Part shown: positions 43,208 to 50,417 of the stretch, in pieces
Layout of the letters: every line of letters starts with the position of its first letter
Numbering within the stretch: position 1 is the first letter of the stretch
Assembly (NCBI GenBank): GCA_963740605.1
Contig: CAVUFC010000014.1
Location: forward strand, 186,001 to 250,000
From: DASSUW01 sp963740605
Lineage (GTDB): Bacteria > Actinomycetota > Thermoleophilia > Solirubrobacterales > Solirubrobacteraceae
Length of the DNA: 64,000 nt
Reading direction: 5' to 3'
Notes under the pieces: model-generated
Seen by the model: the letters and a program-made list of their open reading frames with translations, nothing else
Told to the model about the DNA's origin: nothing
The model's database searches: none
Made by a program: the position numbers and the translations under genes

Positions 43208-44169
43208 GCGTCGCAGTTGTCGGCGCCGGCATCGTCGGCTTGTCGGCGGCGTTCGCGCTCGTTGAGCGCGGCGTCGACGTGACCGTGTACGAGCGCGGCG
43301 AGCCGGGCGCGGCGCAGTCGGGCGGCGAGTCGCGGATCTTCCGCCACGCACACGACGACCCGCGGCTGGTCGCTCTCGCCGTCTCCGGCCGCGAGGTGTG
43401 GCGCGAGTGGGAGCAGCGCTTCGGGGTCGAGCTGGTCTCGGGTGACGGCTCGGCGCTGATCGGGCCGGCAGGAGCGCGGCGCGCCGCGCTGCTGCGCGAG
43501 GCCGGGCTGCCGGTCTCCGAGATCGCCACGCACGCGCTCGGGCCGGGGCCGGCGCTGCTCGACCCGGCCGCGGGCGTGATCCGCACCCGCGCGGCGGTGT
43601 CCGCGCTCGTCTCCGCGGTCGGCGATCGGCTCGTACGCGACGAGGTCGTCGCGGTCGGGTCCGACGGCACGGTCCGGTCCGGCGGCGGGATCGTGCAATA
43701 CGACCGCGTGATCGTCTGCGCGGGACGCGACACCGCCGTCCTCGCCGGCCGGCTCGCGCTGCCCGTCGCGGTCACCACGCACGTCCGCCTCACGTTCCCG
43801 CTCCGCGACGGCGCTCCCGACCGTCTCCCCTGCCTCCAGGACAGCCGGTTCGGCACCTACGGCGACCCGCTCCCCGGCAACGACCGGTTCGCCATCGGCC
43901 TCGACGATGTCCCCGCGGACACGATCGCCTACGTCACCCGCGAGCTGCCGGGACTGATCCCGGAGCCGGTCGAGGCGCGCAGCTGCTTCGTGACCGAGCT
44001 GCCGTGGGGCGCCGACGGCATGGCGGCCTGGGAGAGCGACCGCGCGCGGTTCTTCGCCGGCGGCAACCTGTTCAAGCACGCCCCGTGGATCGGCCGCGCG
44101 CTGGCCGCCGACACGCTTCCTGAGCATCTCCGGCCGGATTCTCAGCTCGGACGAACTGCGGCTGGGTAG
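43204..44169 (+). CDS. FAD-dependent oxidoreductase (DAO/sarcosine-oxidase family)
   Basis: This 321-aa flavoenzyme has the dinucleotide fold VAVVGAGIVGLSAAFALVERG at the N-terminus (GAGIVG), the DAO-family ESRIFRHAH segment typical of monomeric sarcosine oxidase/N-methyltryptophan oxidase, and a C-terminal FAGGNLFKHAPWIGRALA matching the family's second FAD contact. It is 60-70 residues shorter than usual sarcosine oxidases. The stop codon and final TAAG residues come from the inverted repeat at 44155-44317. Confidence 0.88.
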   Translation: MSVAVVGAGIVGLSAAFALVERGVDVTVYERGEPGAAQSGGESRIFRHAHDDPRLVALAVSGREVWREWEQRFGVELVSGDGSALIGPAGARRAALLREAGLPVSEIATHALGPGPALLDPAAGVIRTRAAVSALVSAVGDRLVRDEVVAVGSDGTVRSGGGIVQYDRVIVCAGRDTAVLAGRLALPVAVTTHVRLTFPLRDGAPDRLPCLQDSRFGTYGDPLPGNDRFAIGLDDVPADTIAYVTRELPGLIPEPVEARSCFVTELPWGADGMAAWESDRARFFAGGNLFKHAPWIGRALAADTLPEHLRPDSQLGRTAAG

Positions 44170-44317
44170 GGCTGCGGGGGAGCATTTCGTCGCAATCTCC
44201 GCGCGACCCTGCCTCCGTGCTACGAAACTCCCCTATAGCCAGCATTTCGTCGCACGGACGCACGGTTGGCGGACGATTGCTACGAAATGCTCCCTCGTCG
44301 CCCTACCCAGCCGCGGT
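44155..44317. repeat. 163-bp element with 43-bp inverted termini and four copies of a palindromic core
   Basis: Left arm 44155-44197 and right arm 44275-44317 match in inverted orientation at about 38 of 43 positions. A nested repeat CCGTGCTACGAAA with TTTCGTCGCACGG lies inside. The core AGCATTTCGT(C/A)GCA occurs four times in alternating orientation. The arms contain the stop codons of both convergent neighbours, whose products both end in TAAG. It may be a mobile palindromic unit that doubles as a bidirectional terminator. No protein is encoded. Confidence 0.75.
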
Positions 44318-45211
44318 AGACGCCGGCAGCGCCGCGGCCGCCGAGGAAATCCCGGCCCACGGATCGCCACGCTCTGAGAGGCGGTCGGGCACCTCGCGCA
44401 GCGACCACCGGCGCGGAGACAGCTCCGGGTCCGACAGCTCCTCCCACTCCAGCGGCGTCGCCACCGGCGCCCCCGGCTTGGCCCGCACCGCGTAGGCCGC
44501 CACCGCGGTCTGCGCGTACGTGTTGCGCGCCGCGTCCACCAAGACCCGCCCGCCGCGGCCTTCCTTGCGCCACGACGTCGTCAACGTGTCGGGGAGCCGC
44601 GCCGCGACCTCCTCGGCCAGCTCGCCGGCCACGGTGCGCACCGTGTCGGAATCCGGCCCGCGCCGCAGTGGCGCGACGACGTGGATCCCGCGCGAGCCCG
44701 AGGTCATCGCATATGGCGTCAGCCCGCGATCGCGCAGCAGGTCGCCGATCGCCAGCGCCCCCGCGCGGATCGCCTCGAAGTGCCCGTCGCCCTCGTCGGG
44801 CGGGTCGAAGTCGAACACGATCCGGTCCGGGCTGTCGGGCCGGTCGGCGCGGGCCGTCCACACGTGCGGGGTGACGCAGTTCTGGTTGGCGAGCCAGACG
44901 AGCGTCGCCGCCTCGCCGCCGACCACCTTGGTGATCTCGCCGCCTTTGCGGCGCGACACGGTCACGGTCCGCACCCAGTCCGGGGCGCCCTTCGGGATCG
45001 CCTGCTGGACCACGACGTCCTCGTCGATCCCGTTGTTCCAGCGCCACAGGTTCAGCGGCCGGTCGCGGGTGTGCTCGACCATCGCCGGCGCGACCGCCGC
45101 GTAGTACTCCGCGAGATCGAGCTTGGTGATCCCGTCCGCCGGGAACAGGACCTTGTCCGGATGGGAGATCCGCACGCTGCGGCGCCCTGCCCGGACTTCG
45201 GTGTCGGCCAT
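44303..45211 (-). CDS. LigD-type polymerase (archaeo-eukaryotic primase fold)
   Basis: This 302-aa stand-alone polymerase domain resembles the POL domain of DNA ligase D used in nonhomologous end joining. It has the catalytic DFDPPD near residue 135, the SGSRGIHVVAPL nucleotide-binding loop, and the late metal-ligand Asp in RVLVDAARN. No ligase or nuclease domain is attached, and no ku gene is in the window. It starts directly after the gcvPB stop with no gap, an unexpected position at the end of the glycine-cleavage operon. The C-terminus is encoded by the inverted repeat. Confidence 0.92.
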   Translation of the reverse strand: MADTEVRAGRRSVRISHPDKVLFPADGITKLDLAEYYAAVAPAMVEHTRDRPLNLWRWNNGIDEDVVVQQAIPKGAPDWVRTVTVSRRKGGEITKVVGGEAATLVWLANQNCVTPHVWTARADRPDSPDRIVFDFDPPDEGDGHFEAIRAGALAIGDLLRDRGLTPYAMTSGSRGIHVVAPLRRGPDSDTVRTVAGELAEEVAARLPDTLTTSWRKEGRGGRVLVDAARNTYAQTAVAAYAVRAKPGAPVATPLEWEELSDPELSPRRWSLREVPDRLSERGDPWAGISSAAAALPASTAAG

Positions 45212-46666
45212 CTACAAAGGCTGACGGATGACGGGGCGCTTGGCGGCGCCGGCCTCGTCGAGCCGGCGGACCGGCGTGTCATACGGCGCGTTCTGCGCCA
45301 CCGACGGGTCCTCCTCCGCCTCGCGAAGGATCGACGCGACTGCCTCGGCGAACGCGTCGAGCGTCTCGCGCGTCTCGGTCTCGGTCGGCTCGATCAGCAG
45401 CGCCTCGTCGACGAGCAGCGGGAAGTAGACCGTCGGCGGGTGGAAGTCGTGGTCGAGCAGTCGCTTGGCGAGGTCGAACGTCCGGATACCGAGCGCTTTC
45501 TTCATCGGCCCGCCGGTGAGTACGAACTCGTGCATGCAGGTGCGGTTGAACGCCGCCGGGAGATGCTCGCCGCACAGATCGCGCAGCCGCGCCATCAGGT
45601 AGTTGGCATTCAGGACCGCCGTGTCGCTCGCCTCGGCGAGACCGTCGGCGCCGAGCGAGAGGATGTAGGCGTAGGAGCGCACGAAGACGCCGAAGTTGCC
45701 CTGGAAGCCGCGAACGCGGCCGATCGACTGTGGGCGATCGAAGTCCAGGTCGAAGCTCCCGTCCTGAAGCTGGACGACCTGCGGCCGCGGCAGGAACGGC
45801 TCGATCCGGTCCGAGACCGCGATCGGCCCGGCGCCCGGGCCGCCGCCGCCGTGCGGCTGCGTGAACGTCTTGTGCAGGTTGTAGTGGACGATGTCGAACC
45901 CCATGTCGCCCGGCCGCGCGCGGCCCATCACGGCGTTGAGGTTCGCGCCGTCGTAGTACAGCGTCGCCCCGGCGTCGTGCACGAGCTTCGCGATCTCGAC
46001 GATGTTGCGATCGAACACGCCGAGCGTGTTCGGGTTGGTGAGCATCAGCGAGGCGACGTCGTCGCCGACGTGCGCGCGCAGGTCGTCGAGGTCGACGCCG
46101 CCGTCGGCGTCGGTGCCGAGCTTGACCACCTCGTAGCCGGCCATCGTCACGGTCGCCGGGTTGGTGCCGTGCGCGGTGTCGGGCGTCAGGACCTTGGTGC
46201 GCTGGTCGCCGCGGGACTCGTGGTAGGCCCGCGTCAGCAGCACGCCCGCCAGCTCGCCTTGCGAGCCGGCCGACGGCTGCAGTGAAACGTGCGGCAGGCC
46301 GGCGATCTCGGCCAGCGCACCCTGCAGCTCCCACATCAGCTGCAGCGCGCCCTGGGCGCGCTTCGGCGCCTGCAGCGGGTGCAGGCGAGCGTGGCCCGCA
46401 AAGGCCGCCACGCGCTCGTGCAGCTTCGGGTTGTGCTTCATCGTGCACGAGCCGAGCGGATAGAAGCCCTTGTCGACGTGGAAGTTGCGCGTCGAGAGCG
46501 TCGTGTAGTGACGCACGATCTCCGGCTCGGAGATCTCCGGCAGCTTCGGCGGCTCAGAGCGACGGAACTTCGCCGGCAGCGCGTCGTCGGCGCGCGAGAC
46601 GTCCAGCTCGGGCGCGACGAACGCCCGGCGCCCCGGGACCGACTTCTCGAAGATCGTGGCGGTCAC
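45212..46666 (-). CDS. gcvPB: Glycine dehydrogenase (decarboxylating) subunit 2
   Basis: This 484-aa PLP subunit of the split P-protein has the cofactor-binding Lys in HYNLHKTFTQPHGGGGPG and the glycine-rich GGGGPGAGP loop. GTG 46666 overlaps gcvPA by four bases (GTGA). The heterotetramer with GcvPA decarboxylates glycine and passes aminomethyl to GcvH. The LigD-type gene follows with no gap. Confidence 0.95.
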   Translation of the reverse strand: MTATIFEKSVPGRRAFVAPELDVSRADDALPAKFRRSEPPKLPEISEPEIVRHYTTLSTRNFHVDKGFYPLGSCTMKHNPKLHERVAAFAGHARLHPLQAPKRAQGALQLMWELQGALAEIAGLPHVSLQPSAGSQGELAGVLLTRAYHESRGDQRTKVLTPDTAHGTNPATVTMAGYEVVKLGTDADGGVDLDDLRAHVGDDVASLMLTNPNTLGVFDRNIVEIAKLVHDAGATLYYDGANLNAVMGRARPGDMGFDIVHYNLHKTFTQPHGGGGPGAGPIAVSDRIEPFLPRPQVVQLQDGSFDLDFDRPQSIGRVRGFQGNFGVFVRSYAYILSLGADGLAEASDTAVLNANYLMARLRDLCGEHLPAAFNRTCMHEFVLTGGPMKKALGIRTFDLAKRLLDHDFHPPTVYFPLLVDEALLIEPTETETRETLDAFAEAVASILREAEEDPSVAQNAPYDTPVRRLDEAGAAKRPVIRQPL

Positions 46667-48033
46667 GCCGTCACCGCCTCCCGCTCGGCCGCGACCGCCG
46701 CGCCGAGCACCTCGACCAGCCGGTCGATGTCGGCCTTGGAACGCTGCTCGGTGAGCGCGACCAGCAGCCCGTCCTCGAACTCCGGGTAGTCGGCACCGAG
46801 CGGATAGCCGGGGTTGACCCCGTCCGCGGCGCAGCACTCGATCACGCGATCGACCGGCGCCGCCAGCCGCACCGCGAACTCACGCACCACCGGCTGCTCG
46901 TGCAGCAGATCGACACCGTCGATCCCGGCCAGCGCGTGGCGCGCGTACGCCGTGCGGTGCAGCAGCAGCTCGCCGAGGTCGACGATCCCGCCCTGCCCCA
47001 GCCACGACAGATAGACGATTCCGGCGAGCGCGTTCAGCGTCTGCGCGGTCGTGATGTTGTGCGTCGCCTTCTCGCGCCGGATGTGCTGCTCGCGCGTCTG
47101 CAGCGTGAGCACGAAGCCGCGCTTGCCGTCGACGTCGGTCGTCTCACCGGCGATCCGCCCCGGCATCCGCCGCAGGTACGCCTCCTGCGCGGCGAAGAAG
47201 CCGAACGACGGCCCGCCGTAGTCGAGCCGGTTGCCGAGCGGCTGGCCCTCCCCCACCGCGATGTCGACGTCGAAGTCGCCCGGCGGGCGCAGCACGCCCA
47301 GGGTGATCGCGTCGCACTGGACGACGAGCAGCGCGCCGGTCCCGCGTGCGATCGGCGCGAGCGCCTCGAGGTCCTCGACCGCGCCGAGGAAGTTCGGCTG
47401 CTGCAGGAACACCGCCGACACGTCGTCCCCAATCGCCTCGCGCAGCGCGTCGGCGTCGGTCACACCCGCGCTGAAGCCGACCTCCTCGATGGCCGTGCCG
47501 TAGCCCGCGGCGGTCGTACGCAGGGCCTCGCGCGAGTGCGGGTGCAGGCCCCGCGAGACCACGAACCGCCCGCGCTTGTTCTGCAACCGCGCCAGCCACC
47601 CCGCCGACGCGACCGCCGACGGCGCCTCGTACAGCGTGGCGTTCGAGACCGGCAGCCCGGTCAGCTCGCTGATCGCCGTCTGGTACTCGAACATCACCTG
47701 CAGCGTCCCCTGCGAGACCTCCGGCTGGTACGGCGTGTACGGGGTCAGGAACTCGGAGCGGGACAGCAGGGCGTCGACCAGTGACGGGACGTAATGGTCG
47801 TACATCCCGGCGCCGAGGAACGAGATCTCGTCCTCGGTCGAGACGTTGCGGCGCGCGAGGTCGCGCAGGTATGCGTACACCTCCTGCTCCGGCTTGCCCG
47901 GCGGCAGGTCGATCGCCCGGTCCAGCCGCACGTCCTCCGGGATGTCGGCGAACAGCTCGTCGATCGAGCCGGCGCCGATGGCCTTCAGCATCGCCTCCCG
48001 GTCGGCGTCGGTGGCGGAGGTGTAGCGACTCAA
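46663..48033 (-). CDS. gcvPA: Glycine dehydrogenase (decarboxylating) subunit 1
   Basis: This 456-aa N-terminal half of the P-protein starts MSRYTSATDADREAML, with characteristic FLGAGMYDHYVPS, TPYTPYQPEVSQGTLQVMFEYQT (core YTPYQPEVSQGTLQ) and the GEGQPLG stretch. It overlaps gcvH and gcvPB by four bases each. Two-subunit P-protein is typical of Gram-positive-like and thermophilic lineages. Confidence 0.95.
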   Translation of the reverse strand: MSRYTSATDADREAMLKAIGAGSIDELFADIPEDVRLDRAIDLPPGKPEQEVYAYLRDLARRNVSTEDEISFLGAGMYDHYVPSLVDALLSRSEFLTPYTPYQPEVSQGTLQVMFEYQTAISELTGLPVSNATLYEAPSAVASAGWLARLQNKRGRFVVSRGLHPHSREALRTTAAGYGTAIEEVGFSAGVTDADALREAIGDDVSAVFLQQPNFLGAVEDLEALAPIARGTGALLVVQCDAITLGVLRPPGDFDVDIAVGEGQPLGNRLDYGGPSFGFFAAQEAYLRRMPGRIAGETTDVDGKRGFVLTLQTREQHIRREKATHNITTAQTLNALAGIVYLSWLGQGGIVDLGELLLHRTAYARHALAGIDGVDLLHEQPVVREFAVRLAAPVDRVIECCAADGVNPGYPLGADYPEFEDGLLVALTEQRSKADIDRLVEVLGAAVAAEREAVTA

Positions 48034-48416
48034 CTGAGGCTGCCCTCGTACGCCTCGCGCTCGAGCAGCTCTTCCACCTCGGACGGCTCCGACAGCCGCA
48101 CCTTCACCAGCCAGCCGTCGCCGTACGGGTCCTCGTTGATCTTCTCCGGCTCGTCGCCCAAGGCCTCATTGACCTCGACGATTTCGCCCGACAGCGGCGC
48201 CACTACGTCGGACACTGCCTTCACCGACTCGATCTCGGCGTACGGCTGGTCCTTGCTCACCGTCTTGCCGACCTCAGGCGGGTCGACGAACACGACCTCC
48301 CCCAGCTGGTCCTGCGCGTACCAGGTGATCCCGAATGTGGCGACATCGCCGGCGATGCGCGCCCAGTCGTGCTCAGGGTGGTACTTGAGGTCGTCGGGAT
48401 AGCTCGCGTCGGCCAC
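48030..48416 (-). CDS. gcvH: Glycine cleavage system H protein
   Basis: This 128-aa lipoyl carrier has the lipoylated Lys in ESVKAVSDVVAPLSGEI and the N-terminal YHPEHDWARIAGDVATFGIT (core HPEHDWARI). Start GTG 48416, two bases after the gcvT stop; overlaps gcvPA by four bases. It shuttles the aminomethyl group between P and T proteins. Confidence 0.95.
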   Translation of the reverse strand: MADASYPDDLKYHPEHDWARIAGDVATFGITWYAQDQLGEVVFVDPPEVGKTVSKDQPYAEIESVKAVSDVVAPLSGEIVEVNEALGDEPEKINEDPYGDGWLVKVRLSEPSEVEELLEREAYEGSLS

Positions 48417-48418
48417 GT

Positions 48419-49495
48419 TCAGCGCTCCTTGGAGTACAGCGGCTTGGTTGCGACCTCGGCAGCACGGAGCTTGCCGCGGACGTCGATCTCGATCGGGGTG
48501 CCGGGCTCGGCCTTCTCGGGCGGCACGTAGGCCATCCCGATGCCGATGCCCAGGCAGGGCGACATGGTGCCGGAGGTGACCTCGCCGCCGCCCTCGACCG
48601 GGTTGCCCTGGCGGGCGATGCCCGGGCCGGTCATCTTGAACGGGACGAGCGTCTCTTCCGGGCCGGCCTCGCGGACGGCGCGCACGGCGTCGGCGCCGAT
48701 GAAGCCGGTGTCCTCCTTGCAGCACCAGCCGAGGCCGGCCTCGATCGGCCCGCGCTCCTCCATCAGGTCGTTGCCGTACAGGTGGAAGCAGACCTCCAGG
48801 CGCAGCGTGTCGCGCGCGCCGAGGCCCGCCGGCATCGCACCGGCCTCTACGAGGGCATCCCAGATCGTGTGTGCGTACCCGGGCGCGATCAGGAGCTCGA
48901 CGCCGTCCTCGCCCGTGTAGCCGGTCCCGCAGACCAGCACGCCGGGAGCGCCCGCGATGCTCATCCGAGCGGTGCGGAACCGCGCCGGCAGCCCGGCGTC
49001 GGCCATCCGAGCGACCATCTCGCGCGCCTCCGGGCCCTGCACGGCGAGCATCACGAAGTCCTTGAGGCGGTCGTGGACCTTGACGTCGTAGCCGCGCGCC
49101 TGCCGGCGCATCCAGGCGAGATCGCTCTCGTGATTGGAGGCGTTGGTGACCGTCAGGAAGCCGCTGCCGTGCCGGTAGGTGAAGAGGTCGTCGAGGACCC
49201 CGCCGTTCTCGCGGCACAACACCGAGTACTGGGCCCCGTCGGGCGCGATCTTGGTCACGTCATTGGACAGGACGCGCTGGAGGAACCGCTCGGCGTCGGG
49301 TCCCGTCGTCTCCACCTCGCCCATGTGGGAGACGTCGAACACGCCCGCGCGGGTACGAACGGCTACGTGCTCCTCTCGGATGCCCGCGTACTGGACCGGC
49401 ATCTCCCAGCCGGCGAAGGGGACGAGCCGGGCCCCCGCCGCCACGTGGCGGTCGTACAGCGGGGTCCGCTTGAGCGTCTGCGCACCGGCGGCCAT
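48419..49495 (-). CDS. gcvT: Aminomethyltransferase (glycine cleavage T protein)
   Basis: This 358-aa tetrahydrofolate-dependent protein has FAGWEMPVQY near the N-terminus, the catalytic-Asp region LLDDL type sequence GGVLDDLFTYR, GYTGEDGVELLIAP, and ARDTLRLEVCFHLYGNDL. First gene of gcvT-gcvH-gcvPA-gcvPB. The start ATG at 49495 shares CATG with an ATG on the opposite strand at 49494. The divergent gap leaves no space for a glycine riboswitch. Confidence 0.95.
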   Translation of the reverse strand: MAAGAQTLKRTPLYDRHVAAGARLVPFAGWEMPVQYAGIREEHVAVRTRAGVFDVSHMGEVETTGPDAERFLQRVLSNDVTKIAPDGAQYSVLCRENGGVLDDLFTYRHGSGFLTVTNASNHESDLAWMRRQARGYDVKVHDRLKDFVMLAVQGPEAREMVARMADAGLPARFRTARMSIAGAPGVLVCGTGYTGEDGVELLIAPGYAHTIWDALVEAGAMPAGLGARDTLRLEVCFHLYGNDLMEERGPIEAGLGWCCKEDTGFIGADAVRAVREAGPEETLVPFKMTGPGIARQGNPVEGGGEVTSGTMSPCLGIGIGMAYVPPEKAEPGTPIEIDVRGKLRAAEVATKPLYSKER

Positions 49496-50417
49496 GCGAG
49501 GCCGGACCCTAGCAGCGCCACCGCCCGCTTCACGGCGGCCCTGTGCCTAGCCCTGCTCGCGCTCCTGGCGGGCTGCGGGAACGACGCGCCGGAGCCGGGA
49601 AACCTGCCCGACGCGCTCGGCTACATCCCGCGCGACGCGCATCTCGTGACGCTGATGCCGACCGACCTGGAAGGCGACCAGTGGCGGCGCTTCGGCCGCC
49701 TCGTCGAGCCGGAGCTGAAGGGGAGTGACTTCAGCACGGTGCGGGAGAACCTCGCGGCCTCGATCCCCGACGTGAACTTCGACACGCTCGAGCCGCTGCT
49801 CGGCAACACGCTGGTCGTTGCCGTGTTCGGGCAGCCCGAGAGCCTGCACGAGCTCGCCGTACTGCATACGCCCGACGCCGACGCGGCGGAGCACGTGGCC
49901 GAGGGGATCCGCAACGGCGACGCGATCGCCGACGGCGGCACGCTCGTCGTCGAGCTCGACGGCGGCAACCACGAGCTCGACACAGCGGTCGATCGCCACA
50001 GGGCCGGCACCGGCATGGACCCCGAGACGTTCGCGAGCCGGTTCGGAGACGGCGCCGACGACGATGCGCTCGTGCGCGTGCTCGCCGACGGCGAGCGGAT
50101 CGTTCCCGGCGTCAAGTCCGCCGCCCCTCGAGCTCCGCCTGGACAGCGACGCGGTCAAGCTGCATGTACGGACGAGAGCCGGCGAGTCCCGGGAGCTGGA
50201 GCAGATCGTCAAGGCGCTCGCGGCCGGCGGCCTCCACCGATTCCCGGCGACCGGCACGCGGTACGGCCTCCTCGGCGACCGGCTCGTCGCCGAGGCCGAT
50301 CCCGGACATCGCGCCAACCTCCACCTCGCGCCGCTCGGTACACCGACCGCCGACGTGCAGACGTCAGGCGACGTCGTCGATGGGGAGCTGACGATCCCGG
50401 TGCCGGGAGGGCTCTAG
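49494..50417 (+). pseudogene. Lipoprotein of unknown function with disrupted reading frame (DUF3352-like)
   Basis: The coding signal is clear but spread over two frames. A lipoprotein signal (ALCLALLALLAGC, lipobox LAGC) and a following domain (NLPDALGYIPRDAHLVTLMP, then GNTLVVAVFGQPESLHELAVL) read in one frame from about 49520 to 50120. The frame then loses homology-like character, and the +1 frame continues from about 50128 (LELRLDSDAVKLHVRTRAG) to TAG 50415-50417. No good start exists in the first frame: an ATG at 49494 is in the frame of the 3' part and stops at 49550; GTG 49444 is the nearest in-frame start. Either two compensating indels (decay), a programmed shift, or sequence errors. 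The ALGYIPRDAHLV style resembles DUF3352 actinobacterial lipoproteins. Confidence 0.65.

Noticed and set aside
49450..49500. Glycine riboswitch upstream of gcvT
   Set aside because: The start codon abuts the divergent gene, and no pair of glycine-aptamer motifs is visible.
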